Positions 47,206-57,109 of a stretch of 64,000 nucleotides of DNA are shown here, in pieces; position 1 is the stretch's first letter; each line of letters opens with the position of its first letter. The notes under the pieces were generated by a model. It saw nothing but the letters and a program-made list of their open reading frames with translations. It had not been told where the DNA came from and ran no database searches. A program made the position numbers and the translations under genes. Origin of the DNA: Rhizobium sp. (GTDB lineage Bacteria; Pseudomonadota; Alphaproteobacteria; Rhizobiales; Rhizobiaceae); the NCBI GenBank assembly GCA_019739215.1, contig JAHHDR010000001.1, positions 62,001-126,000 on the forward strand, in the 5' to 3' direction.

Positions 47206-49685
47206 ACGCCTTGCGACGACACCGGGCGCTGACGCGGATCTGGGCCTCGGATCCCGGCTGGCGCGGCTGGTTCACCACGGTCAATCACAGCGACCTCGGC
47301 CGCATGTTCATGGTCGTGTCCCTGTGCTTCTTCGCCATCGGCGGGGTGCTCGCCATGCTCATCCGGGCGCAGCTCGCCACCCCCCGTTCCGCCTTCATGG
47401 GTCCGGAGATCTACAGCCAGGTCTTCACCATGCACGGAACGATCATGATGTTCCTGTTTGCGATCCCGCTGTTCGAGGGCTTCACGGTCTACATGCTGCC
47501 CAAGCTGCTGGGCACCCGCGACCTCGCCTTTCCGCGGCTGACCGCCTACGGCTTCTGGTGCTACGCCTTCGGTGGCTCGATGCTGATCTTCGCGCTCCTG
47601 GCCGGGATTGCGCCGGACAGCGGATGGTTCATGTATCCGCCGCTGTCCGCGAAGCTGAATTCACCGGGGATAAACACCGACTTCTGGCTGATCGGCATCA
47701 CCTTTGTCGAGATTTCCGCCATTTCGGCCGCGGTCGAGATCGTGGTCTCGGTGCTGCGCTACCGCGCGCCGGGCATGGCGCTCGACAGGATGCCGATCTA
47801 TGCCTGGTACGCACTTGTCGTTGCGGTGATGATCCTGACCGGCTTTCCGCCGCTCATCCTGGGATCGATCCTGCTCGAACTCGAACGCGCCTTCGGCATG
47901 CCGTTTTTCCAGGTCACCGAGGGTGGCGACAGCCTGCTCTGGCAACACCTGTTCTGGCTCTTCGGGCATCCCGAGGTCTATATCATCTTCCTCCCCGCCG
48001 CCGGGGTCATCTCCACAATCCTTCCGATACTGGCGCGGACACCTCTGCTCGGCTATGGCTGGATCGTGGCATCTGCGATATCGCTCGCCGTGCTGAGCTT
48101 CGGCCTCTGGGTGCACCACATGTTCACCACCGGCATACCGCATATGGGTCTCGCCTTCTTCTCCGCCGCCTCGACGCTGGTCGCCGTACCCACCAGCGTC
48201 CAGATCTTCGCCTGGATCGGCACGCTCTGGAAGGGCCGGCCTGAACTGCACCTGCCGATGCTGTGGATCCTCGCCTTCTTCGCGACCTTCGTCATCGGCG
48301 GCCTCACCGGCGTCATGGTCGCCATGGTACCCTTCGACTGGCAGGTGCATGACACCCAGTTCATTGTGGCGCACCTCCACTATGTCCTGGTCGGCGGCTT
48401 CGTCTTCCCGATGCTGGCGGCGCTCTACTACTGGCTTCCACATGTCACCGGTCGCCGGCGCTTCTTCAAGCTGGGCGAAACGGCCTTCTGGCTCATCGTG
48501 CTCGGCTTCCACGTCACGTTTCTCGCCGTCCATTGGGTCGGACTCCTGGGTATGCGACGGCGCATCCACACCTATGAGGGTGGCCAGGGCTGGGAAATCA
48601 TCAACCTCATTTCCTCGATCGGCGGCTTCCTCACCGCGATCGGCTTCTGCCTCGTGGTCGTGGACGTCGTCCTGAATTTCCTTGCCGGCAACCGCAGTCC
48701 GCGTGATCCCTGGCGAGCCGGCACGCTCGAATGGGCAATGCCGATACCCCCGCCGGCCTACAACTTCGCCAGCCTGCCCTGGATTCGTTCCCGCGATCCG
48801 GTCACTGACGACGCCATCCTGCCCGTCGGGATTGCCCGCGGCGAGGGGCTGCTCGGAGATCCCAGCCGTCAGCGGCGCGAAACACTGACCGTCGACATCG
48901 CGACGGGAAGCCCCCAGTCGGTCGTGGTATTCCCCGCCAACACCGCGCTGCCGATCGTCATGGCACTGGTCACGGGCGCGTTTTTCCTGGGCCTGCTCGT
49001 CAAGGCCTACTGGCTGGTTCCGATCGCGGCGATTGGCGTGGCGGCGTTCGCAGCGCGCTGGGCATGGAGCCTGGGGAGCAGGCGGGACGAAGGTCCGCTG
49101 CCGGCAGGAGGAGAGATTTCTTTGCCCCTCGCCTCCGAGACTGCCGAGCCACCGGGCTGGTGGGGCACGATCTTCCTGCTGCTGGCCAATTCGGTCTTCT
49201 TTGGCTCGCTGATGTTCGGTTATGCGTTTCTCTGGACTGTAGCGCCGAACTGGCCGCCGCCTGCCTACGTTCAGCCGGGCCTTGTCTCGCCCGCCCTGGC
49301 GCTGGCAGGCGTCATCGCCGGCACGCTCGGCATTCGCGGCGCCGAGCGCCGTGTTCGCGCAGGCCAAGCCATAGGCCTGCCGATAGCGATGGGCACGGGC
49401 GGACTGCTGGCCATCCTGGCCGCGTTGCTCATGATATTGTTCCGCGTCCCTGACCCGGCCCGGCACGCCTATGACGCAACTGTTTGGGTGATCGCCGGAT
49501 ACGCCTTCTTTCACGTCCTGTTGGCGGCAGTGATGATGCTCTACGTTTCAGCGCGTGACAGGGCAGGCTACCTGTCCCCGAACCGATGCGGGGAGCCGCG
49601 CATCGTGCGGCTCTGGACCGACTATGCCGCAGCCGTCACGCTGCTGGGAGGCGGCGCCATCTGCCTGCCGGGGCTGCTCACATGA
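47202..49685 (+). CDS. coxA: Haem-copper oxidase subunits I and III fused
   Basis: An 827-residue fusion. The N-terminal ~560 residues are subunit I (type A1): haem and CuB histidines in FTMHGTIMMFLFAIP, WLFGHPEVYIIF (with Glu of the D-channel and cross-linked Tyr), WVHHMFTTGIPHMG and IVAHLHYVLVGGFVF. From about residue 640, starting PPGWWGTIFLLLANSVFFGS, it is a shortened subunit III-like domain with several spans. Fused I-III proteins occur in caa3-type oxidases. Because the partner subunit II lacks CuA, the electron donor is unclear. The ATG overlaps the coxB stop as ATGA. Confidence 0.9.
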   Translation: MNALRRHRALTRIWASDPGWRGWFTTVNHSDLGRMFMVVSLCFFAIGGVLAMLIRAQLATPRSAFMGPEIYSQVFTMHGTIMMFLFAIPLFEGFTVYMLPKLLGTRDLAFPRLTAYGFWCYAFGGSMLIFALLAGIAPDSGWFMYPPLSAKLNSPGINTDFWLIGITFVEISAISAAVEIVVSVLRYRAPGMALDRMPIYAWYALVVAVMILTGFPPLILGSILLELERAFGMPFFQVTEGGDSLLWQHLFWLFGHPEVYIIFLPAAGVISTILPILARTPLLGYGWIVASAISLAVLSFGLWVHHMFTTGIPHMGLAFFSAASTLVAVPTSVQIFAWIGTLWKGRPELHLPMLWILAFFATFVIGGLTGVMVAMVPFDWQVHDTQFIVAHLHYVLVGGFVFPMLAALYYWLPHVTGRRRFFKLGETAFWLIVLGFHVTFLAVHWVGLLGMRRRIHTYEGGQGWEIINLISSIGGFLTAIGFCLVVVDVVLNFLAGNRSPRDPWRAGTLEWAMPIPPPAYNFASLPWIRSRDPVTDDAILPVGIARGEGLLGDPSRQRRETLTVDIATGSPQSVVVFPANTALPIVMALVTGAFFLGLLVKAYWLVPIAAIGVAAFAARWAWSLGSRRDEGPLPAGGEISLPLASETAEPPGWWGTIFLLLANSVFFGSLMFGYAFLWTVAPNWPPPAYVQPGLVSPALALAGVIAGTLGIRGAERRVRAGQAIGLPIAMGTGGLLAILAALLMILFRVPDPARHAYDATVWVIAGYAFFHVLLAAVMMLYVSARDRAGYLSPNRCGEPRIVRLWTDYAAAVTLLGGGAICLPGLLT

Positions 49686-49996
49686 TCGACATCCTGCGTC
49701 TGTCGATCCCGATCACCGTCTGGCTGGCGACTTTCAGCGCGATCTACGGCCTGCACGGCCTGCTGTGTTCGGACCGCTGGAGCGCACCGGCGGCATCCGG
49801 CGGGCAGACAATCCTGATCGGCGCCTGGGCATTTTCCATCGTCGCCCAGGCCGGAATGCTGTTCGCCCTCGGCAACAGCCGGATGGCATCGCCCTCCCCG
49901 CTCACCCGGCGCATCAGCGTCGGGCTCGCCGTTGTCGCGCTCGTGGCCAACCTCTGGACCTTGTTTCCGGTCGTGGCGACGTCGCATTGCCTGTGA
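49682..49996 (+). CDS. Small membrane protein of the oxidase cluster
   Basis: A 104-residue hydrophobic protein with three likely membrane spans (VWLATFSAIYGLHGLL, ILIGAWAFSIVAQAGMLFAL, VGLAVVALVANLWTLFPVV). ATGA-coupled to the fused subunit I-III gene. No family recognised. By position it is a candidate accessory subunit, like the small subunit IV of other oxidases. Confidence 0.65.
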   Translation: MIDILRLSIPITVWLATFSAIYGLHGLLCSDRWSAPAASGGQTILIGAWAFSIVAQAGMLFALGNSRMASPSPLTRRISVGLAVVALVANLWTLFPVVATSHCL

Positions 49997-50023
49997 TCGC
50001 CACGCCGCCGGTCTTGTCGCGCG

Positions 50024-52199
50024 CTATTTCGAGCGCGGGGTTGACGCCTTGCCCAGTTTCACGGCCGGCTCCCGCGCCCAGACACGGAGCTTGCCCAGTT
50101 GCTCGACGAAGGCCGAAAGGCTCTCGCCCGGCAACTCGATCGTGCCCTCGTCCAGCTTGTCCGCAATTCCCGCAACCTGGAGGAGCGGCTTGGCGGCGGC
50201 CACGTAGCCGATGAACTTGCAGTGCTGAAAGGCATCCGCGACGAAGTCGCGCGCCGTCGCCTCATCGACGAGATCGTCTACCGCCTCCGCCGCCACAAGC
50301 AGCGCAACGGCATCGAAGAGCACCGACGGACCACCATCGATCATGTGGTTGGCCACAATCCGATTGCCGTCGGATGCGGTGACACCCCCGACCTTTGGCG
50401 CAATCAGTTCCGCCTCGGCCCCGGCTGCGGCAATTGCATCCTGCAGACCCGCCAGCAGCTTTGCATCGACGCCATCGCTGATCAGTATTCCGAGTTTCCG
50501 GCCTTCGAACCGCTTGGGTCCGCGCTCAACGATGCTGAGCGCCGGTGACGGGTCCAGGTCCTGCCGCGTCGGCATCGCCGCATCGGCCGGACGCGGCATC
50601 GTTTGAATCCCGAGCTTCTGCGCCACCGCACTGGCAAGCGTCTCGTCGATATTCATTAGGTGCGAGACGACGCGCTCGCGGATCACGGGGGTCTCGACCT
50701 TGCTCAGTTCGAAGGTGAGCGCCATTTGGATATGCCGCTGTTCGGGCGGCGTCTGGCTGATATAGAACTGCCGCGCCTGGCTGTAATGGTCGGCGAAGCT
50801 CTCGGGACGCAGTCGCGCTTTCTGCCCCTGCTCCTCCGCGGCAAAATGCTCGAAGCCGCGGTCGGGCGATTCCCGCGGGCCCTCGCCCCAGGAATTCGGC
50901 TGATAGTTAGCGCGGCCCACGGGATTGCGCATCGCCATGTGCCCGTCCTGCTGGAAGTGGTGGAAGGGACATTTCGGCGCGTTGATCGGAATATGGGTAA
51001 AGTTGGGACCGCCGAGCCGCTTGAGCTGTGTGTCGAGGTAGCTGAAATTGCGGCCCTGGAGCAGCGGATCGTTGGAGAAATCGATACCCGGCGGCACGTT
51101 CTGGGTCATGAAGGCGACCTGCTCGGTCTCTGCGAAGAAATTGTCGGGCATGCGATCCAGTACCACGCGACCCACAGGCTTCGCCGGCAACACCTCCTCG
51201 GGAATGAGCTTTGTCGGATCGAGCACGTCGAAATCGAAACTGTCGGCAAACGCCTGGTCGAAAAGCTGCAGGCAGAGCTCCCATTCGGGGAAGTTGCCGG
51301 ATTTGACGGCGTTCCAGAGGTCGCGGCGGTGGAAGTCCGGATCGGCCCCGTTGATCTTGACCGCTTCGTTCCACGCCACCGACTGGAGTCCGAGCTTCGG
51401 CTTCCAGTGGAACTTCACGAATGTCGATTCACCCTCGGCATTGATCATGCGGAACGTGTGAACGCCGAACCCTTCCATGAAGCGGAAGGAGCGCGGAATG
51501 GCGCGGTCCGACATCACCCACATGATCATGTGGAAGCTCTCGGGGGTTAGGCTGATGAAATCCCAGAAATTATCGTGGGCGCTCTGGGCTTGCGGGAAGG
51601 CGCGGTCCGGCTCCTGTTTCACCGCATGCACCATGTCGGGAAACTTGATCGCGTCCTGGATGAAGAAGACCGGGATATTGTTGCCGACAATGTCCCAGTT
51701 GCCCTCCTGGGTGTAGAGCTTGACCGCGAATCCCCGGACATCCCGGGCCAAGTCGAACGACCCCTTGTTGCCCGCCACGGTCGAGAACCGCACGAAGGCC
51801 GGGGTCTTTTCCCCTGCCCGCTGGAAAACGTCGGCGCGCGTGTAGGCGGCGAGGGATTCATAGGTCTCGAAAAAAGCCGTGGGCGCCATAGCCGCGCGCA
51901 TGCACCACCCGTTCGGGAATGCGCTCATGGTCGAAGTGGAACATCTTCTCCCGGAAGTGAAAGTCGTCCATCACCAGCGGGCCGCGCGGGCCGACCCTGA
52001 GCGAGTTCTGGTCATCCGCCACCGGGCCGCCCTGCGCGGTCGTCAGGACCGGCTGTCCGGTCTCGGCGACCTGATGAAGTTCGCCGCCTTCGCCTCTCGC
52101 CAAAGTCTGGTCGTGAATTTTCGCGATGGGCCGATCCGGGCTTCCACCGGCGGATGAGGACTTCGATTGTGTTTGTTTTGAAGAAGATTTCTTGGCCAT
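50024..52199 (-). pseudogene. katE: Large-subunit catalase HPII, one frameshift
   Basis: An intact product would be about 724 residues, the usual clade 2 size, with the C-terminal class I glutamine-amidotransferase-like domain ([22 protein letters not shown]). The N-terminal frame starts [11 protein letters not shown] at 52199 and includes the catalytic His in [11 protein letters not shown]. It then reads into a stop because of one extra base in a run of six A at 51870-51875 (T on the coding strand). Removing one gives [13 protein letters not shown] and continuous sequence to 50024, including the proximal haem Tyr in [13 protein letters not shown]. The break falls directly after the catalytic His, so a protein made from either frame alone should be inactive. 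A homopolymer miscall is more probable than decay. Confidence 0.8.
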
Positions 52200-52322
52200 G
52201 ACGCGCTCCCGGAGTTCCAGATGCCCACGCGACGTGGGCGATCCTAAACGTGGGCTCGGTAGAGATGTTCCGCATTCGGGAACTTGGTCTCCCACCGTAC
52301 GGAAACGATGGCTTCTGGTCCG

Positions 52323-52688
52323 TCAGGCTCTCAAAAGCTCGTGCATCGAGGCGACGATACGAGACGGCAAATACGGCTTCGAGAAGAACATGCTTCCGTC
52401 GGGCAGGTCCGTGATCTCAACCACCCGATGACCCGAGACCACGATGATCTTGACCGGCGGCCAACGGTTCCGCACTGCCTCGGCCAGCTTGAGCCCGTCC
52501 ATCGAGCCCGGCATGTCGATGTCGGTGATCACAAGCCGGATCGCTGGATTTTGCTCGAGCAGAATGATGGCCTCATCGGCATCTCCCGCTTCGAACACAT
52601 GAAACCCTTGTCCGGAAAGATGATCCGCCATGTCCATCCGGAGCAAGACTTCATCCTCTACAACCAAAATCCCGATCGATGTGGGCAT
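52323..52688 (-). CDS. Single-domain response regulator
   Basis: A 121-residue CheY-like receiver with no output domain. Acidic pocket GILVVEDEVLL, phospho-acceptor Asp56 in VITDIDMPGSMDG, VVSGHR, and Lys104 in FFSKPYLPSR are intact. It lies 80 bases downstream of the bacteriophytochrome kinase on the same strand, so it is its likely phosphorylation target. It is transcribed toward katE. Confidence 0.85.
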   Translation of the reverse strand: MPTSIGILVVEDEVLLRMDMADHLSGQGFHVFEAGDADEAIILLEQNPAIRLVITDIDMPGSMDGLKLAEAVRNRWPPVKIIVVSGHRVVEITDLPDGSMFFSKPYLPSRIVASMHELLRA

Positions 52689-52768
52689 TCAACCTGCTCA
52701 AATGTGATTTACTTAGCTCTACAATGCAGCACGCGGCGTAAAGGTCCGGGGAACTTCCAATATGGTTA

Positions 52769-55357
52769 TCACGCATTCGTGTGGCGCATTGCCTCGGAAA
52801 GCTGCCGCGAGAGACTGTCCTGTGAGACCGGCTTCCGAACCACCGGAATGCTGGAGAACATCCCGGGAATCGCAACGCTGTCGCGGTAGCCGGTCGCGAA
52901 GATGTAAGGTATTCCGCGTTCCTGCAAGGCCAGAGCGATCGGTTCCGACGATTCCGGGCCGAGATTGAGATCCAGGACCGCGCAGTGCGGTTTCGATTGC
53001 GAGAGACTGCTCATTGCGGTGGTGACGCTCGGCGCGATCACCACTTCTACGGCGCCGAGATTTCTCAGCAGTTCCTCGGTGTCCATGGCGATCAGCGCCT
53101 GGTCTTCGACCAAGAGCACCATCAGGCCCGCGAGCGGCTGCTCCATTAGGTCATCCTCCTGCCCGGCGACTGCCTTGTCGGCAATCGTCCGCAGATGCGC
53201 GGCTGGCACAAGGAACTCCGACGTCAGGCCATCGGTCGCAAAGTCCATCTCCACCCTGCCGCCAAGGTCGTGCTGCAGAGTTCGCTCGATGAGCGTCGTC
53301 CCGAACCCGGAGCGCGTGGGCTTTTCGACGGGCGGACCGCCACTCTCGCGCCAGTTGATCAGGCAGTCACCGTTTTCCGCAAGCGACCACATCACCTCGA
53401 GACGGCCCGCGGGTGAGGACAGGCTGCCATACTTGGCAGCATTGGTCATCATCTCGTGCAGAAGCAGCGCGATCACGCCGAAAGCGCGCTCCGAGAGGCC
53501 AACGGGCGGACCAGAGATCGCGATTCTGTCCGGGACATTGCTGAACCGGTGCATGCTGGCTTCGGATTCGATCAGGGATCGCAGTTCTCCCCCGTCCGTG
53601 CCGGCAAAGGACTGGTCGTGCGCATAGGACAATGCCCGCAGCCGCCCTTCGAACGAACGCGCATAGTCGTCCACGCTCGATGCGTTGGCGCCGGTCTGGA
53701 CGGCGATGGACTTCACCAGCGCAAGGATGTTCTTGACGCGATGGTTGAGTTCCGCGTTCAGCAGCGCGCGCTCGCTTTCCGTCCGGACCCGCATTTCCTC
53801 GGTCGCATCATTGTGGCTGATCAATACGTCGCGGACATAGTTTCGGATGGCCTCGGCGATGATGAGGTCGGCATCGGTCCACGGCACCGAATGGTTCCGG
53901 ACGTCATCGCGCCAGGTCTCGAAACTCCCGCGCGGCGACAGGCGAGCGCCGTCTAGGGTCGCGACTTCGTTCTTGACCGGCTCACCGGCCCAGCTCATCT
54001 CGAAGGCCTCCTCGCTGCGGAAGAAGCAGAGATAATCATCCGCCACCGGCGAGATCGGTATCGCCAGCAGGCCGGCGACCCGCTCGCCATAGACATCGGC
54101 GTCTGGAACAACTGCCCGAAGATTCTGCGTGTCCCAGATCTTTCGGCCCGCCCGTTTGGCGACCACCGACATGAGATGCTTCACATCCTTGTCATCAGGC
54201 ACGACGCCAGTCGCCGTCCACTCGCCATCCGTCCAGACCGCAGCGCCGTCGCAGGCGATGAGGCTGGAGAATTCGGTAAGCTTGCGCTTGAGGATCGACT
54301 CGACCGGCTCGGCGCCGTCGATCGTCGATATGATCGCGTCGAGCTTCCTTCGGGTCGCGGCGGCAGCGACCTTCGCCCTGCGGTTTTCAATCGAGGAAAT
54401 GTGCAGCGAGAGATACTGGCCGAACAGTTCGGCTGACATCCTGAGCGGGATAGACAGCGTCTTTGGTGTGTCGTGGTGGCATGCGACCAGGCCCCAGAGC
54501 TCGCCGTCGACCACGATGGATATCGACATCGAGGCCGAGATTCCCATGTTCCTGAGATACTCGCAATGGATCGGCGAGACGCTGCGCAGATGCGTGTGCG
54601 ACATATCGATGGGGCTTTCCCCGTCGTTCAGTCCGGGCACCAGAGGCACGGGGTCGAAGCCGGAGTCCCCGATCACCCTGACCCAGTTTTCGACATAGAG
54701 GCGCCGCGCCTGGGCGGGAATATCGCCCGCCGGAAAGTGGTGCCCGAGGAAGGAGGCCAGGTGCGAATTCTTCGCTTCCGCGATCACCCGCCCCGCGCCA
54801 TTGTGCAGGAAGCGGTAGACCATCACCCTGTCATAGCCGAGCGTGGCACGAACAAGCCGGGCCACGGCCTTGCTCAGCGGCTCGATCTCGGTTTCCCGGT
54901 CGATCCTGCGAACAAGCGACTGGGTCAGGTGCAGCGCGGTCTCGGTGTCATCGACCGGCGCCGCGTCTTCCAGTTCCAGAAACAGCCAGCCGCCGAATTC
55001 ATGAACCAGGATGTCGCAAGGCGCACGGCTTTCTCCGAGATTGGCCCTGACGATCACGCTCGTCTTCTGCCCGGTCGCTGCGACGGCTAGGGCGTTGCGG
55101 ACGTCATGGGTCAGCTTCTGACCCAGCACCGCCTCTAGCGGCTTCGCAACCACGTCGTCGACGCGGGCGTTCACCCGATGCTCGACATTCGCGGAAGCGT
55201 AACAGATCTCATAGGTGCGGGGATTGACGACAAGCAGGGCGCCATGCGGCTGTATGCTTCCCGGAATGTGGATCGGCTCTCTGTCACAATTCGTGAGATC
55301 GACGTTCGACCTATCGTAACTCAACAATCCAGGCTCCTGATTCCTGCTTGCAAACAT
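52769..55357 (-). CDS. bphP: Bacteriophytochrome histidine kinase with C-terminal receiver domain
   Basis: A red/far-red light sensor of 862 residues. PAS-GAF-PHY photosensor: biliverdin-binding Cys24 in LTNCDREPIHIPGSIQPHG, GAF motif FPAGDIPAQARRLY (Asp conserved in place of the PASDIP motif), SVSPIHCEYLRNMGISASM, and a PHY tongue CFFRSEEAFEMSWAGEP. The kinase is of the HWE/HisKA_2 class: ELNHRVKNILALVKSIAVQT, then HEMMTNAAKYGSLSSP and GFGTTLIERTL. A receiver domain follows (VLLVEDQALIAMDTEEL, DLNLGPESSEP). The start is uncertain. ATG at 55357 gives Cys at 24. A TTG at 55327 has a better AGGAG and would give a shorter N-terminus. The upstream 185 bases hold the promoter. Confidence 0.88.
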   Translation of the reverse strand: MFASRNQEPGLLSYDRSNVDLTNCDREPIHIPGSIQPHGALLVVNPRTYEICYASANVEHRVNARVDDVVAKPLEAVLGQKLTHDVRNALAVAATGQKTSVIVRANLGESRAPCDILVHEFGGWLFLELEDAAPVDDTETALHLTQSLVRRIDRETEIEPLSKAVARLVRATLGYDRVMVYRFLHNGAGRVIAEAKNSHLASFLGHHFPAGDIPAQARRLYVENWVRVIGDSGFDPVPLVPGLNDGESPIDMSHTHLRSVSPIHCEYLRNMGISASMSISIVVDGELWGLVACHHDTPKTLSIPLRMSAELFGQYLSLHISSIENRRAKVAAAATRRKLDAIISTIDGAEPVESILKRKLTEFSSLIACDGAAVWTDGEWTATGVVPDDKDVKHLMSVVAKRAGRKIWDTQNLRAVVPDADVYGERVAGLLAIPISPVADDYLCFFRSEEAFEMSWAGEPVKNEVATLDGARLSPRGSFETWRDDVRNHSVPWTDADLIIAEAIRNYVRDVLISHNDATEEMRVRTESERALLNAELNHRVKNILALVKSIAVQTGANASSVDDYARSFEGRLRALSYAHDQSFAGTDGGELRSLIESEASMHRFSNVPDRIAISGPPVGLSERAFGVIALLLHEMMTNAAKYGSLSSPAGRLEVMWSLAENGDCLINWRESGGPPVEKPTRSGFGTTLIERTLQHDLGGRVEMDFATDGLTSEFLVPAAHLRTIADKAVAGQEDDLMEQPLAGLMVLLVEDQALIAMDTEELLRNLGAVEVVIAPSVTTAMSSLSQSKPHCAVLDLNLGPESSEPIALALQERGIPYIFATGYRDSVAIPGMFSSIPVVRKPVSQDSLSRQLSEAMRHTNA

Positions 55358-55542
55358 CCAGGCATGCCGCGGAAGGGTCGATGGCCCCTCGGACAGGCGG
55401 TGGCATATGCCGGGCAAAATTTTCCCGCTTTATAACGAGCGAGGCTTCAGAAGGTTTCGTTTCGGCGCTCAAAATGCGCTGGCCACCCGTCCGATATCAA
55501 CGGCCGGGCGCTGCCTGCCACCACGTCTGACGGCATCAGGAC

Positions 55543-57064
55543 CTACAGAGCTTGCGCCCTGGCGTTCAGGCTCTCGATGCGTTTCCAGACCGGTGTCATG
55601 CGATCGAGAATCATCGTGTAGATCTCATAGCGATCGTCGTAGGTTTGCCGTTTCGAAGTGTCGGGCTCCACAGACCCGCTCGATCCGGACCATGCGATCC
55701 GCGCCATCGGAGAAGTCGCTGAATATGCCGACGCCGGTGCCCGCGGCGATCGCTGCGCCAAGTGCGCCTGTCTCGCGCGAGCGCGTCACCCGGATGGTCA
55801 ACCCGAGAATGTCCGCGAAGATCTGCGGCCAGATGCGGCTGCGCGAGCCTCCACCCGACAGGATCGCGTCCCCCACGTGCACGCCTGCTGCCGACAATCG
55901 CTCCAGGTGCCAGCGATGGCCGAAGACGACGCCCTCAAGCACCGCCCGCATCAGCTCCGGCTTGCCGTGCCAGCCACCGATCGCATAAAAGCCGGCGCGC
56001 GCATTACCGTCCGTCTGAGCTCCGTAGAGAAACGGATGGTAGAACGGCGCTGACGCCGAAGGTGCAACGCTTGCGGCAAGCTCGCAGCAACGATCGAACG
56101 GCGACACGCCTTCGGGACAGTCGTCGAAGAACTCGCGCACCATCCATTCGAGGTTCGCTGCCGAGGTCGCGCTGTTTTCCATCGCCATGTAGCGCGTGCG
56201 ATCGAAGGTCGACCACATGAAGACCGGCCTCGACAGTTGGGTCGTACCGACAATCACCTGGTTGATGCTCCAGGTTCCGGCGATGATCGAGGCGGCACCG
56301 GTTCGGGTCACGCCAGATCCGACCGCCGAGGCGATGACATCGAAGAGCCCACCCACGACCGGCGTGCCTTCGGCCAAGCCCGTGGATTCGGCCGCGGCTG
56401 CGGTAACATGGCCAGCAATCGCGTCGCTTTCGACGAGCCTGGGCAGGAGCGCCATGCCCTCCGGCATGCCGAAGGCCGCGAGCAGGCGGCCGTCATAGTC
56501 GCGGCTATCGAGGTTGAGCAGCCCGCACCCGCTCATGTCCGACATGTCGGACACCCGCTCGCCGGTCAGACGGTTGGTCACATAGTCCTTGCACAGGAAG
56601 ACCGTGCCCATCTTCTCGAACGTTTCGGGCTGGTAGCGCTTGAGCCAGGCGAGCAGCGTCGGCGTCTGCGCCGGCCACGGGCGCTGGCGGCCGATCTCGA
56701 TCGTTATGTCTCCGACCCCGGCGGCCTCCAGTTCCTCGGCAAGCGCCGCCGCGCGTGTATCGATGGACTGGATACCGATCAGCGGTGCGCCGCTCCTGTC
56801 GAGCGCGTAGAGCCCGTTGCCATGGCCGGCGCAACCAATGGCCCGGATCTCCCGGGGATCGATGCCGGCGCCGGCGATGCAGTCGCCGATCACCGCCTTG
56901 GCGTTGTCCCAGAACTCGACGAGATCGCGCTCGACATGGCCCGGTTGCGGCATGCGGCTGTGGCCCTCGCGTGCCGCATGGGCGATCTCGCGCCCGTCGA
57001 GATCGAAGATGACGGCCTTGATGACCGTGTTGCCGGCATCGAGGCCGAGCAGGTAGTCTCCCAT
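55543..57064 (-). pseudogene. FGGY carbohydrate kinase, one frameshift near the C-terminus
   Basis: About 506 residues when repaired. The kinase fold begins DYLLGLDAGNTVIKAVIFDLDG, and motifs continue with AGHGNGLYALDRSG, GTPVVGGLFDVIASAVGSG, AGTWSINQVIVG, YHPFLYGAQ and ILSGGGSRSRIWPQIFADILG. Within the FGGY family it is closest by eye to LyxK-like and erythritol-type kinases rather than xylulokinase. An extra base near 55672 shifts the frame at MVRIERV and would end the product at 55625. Deleting it continues VEPDTSKRQTYDDRYEIYT to a stop at 55543. Only ~40 residues are affected. Last gene of the leftward sugar operon. A GGAGGAGGGG ribosome site precedes the ATG at 57064. Confidence 0.75.
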
Positions 57065-57109
57065 GGCGAACCCCTCCTCCGGGTCGTCACTCTCGTCGGC
57101 GTGTCGCCG

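Noticed and set aside
47661..49514. 617-codon minus-strand open frame opposite the oxidase subunit
   Set aside because: Rich in charged residues and His/Gln as expected for the complement of a membrane protein gene; nothing recognisable.
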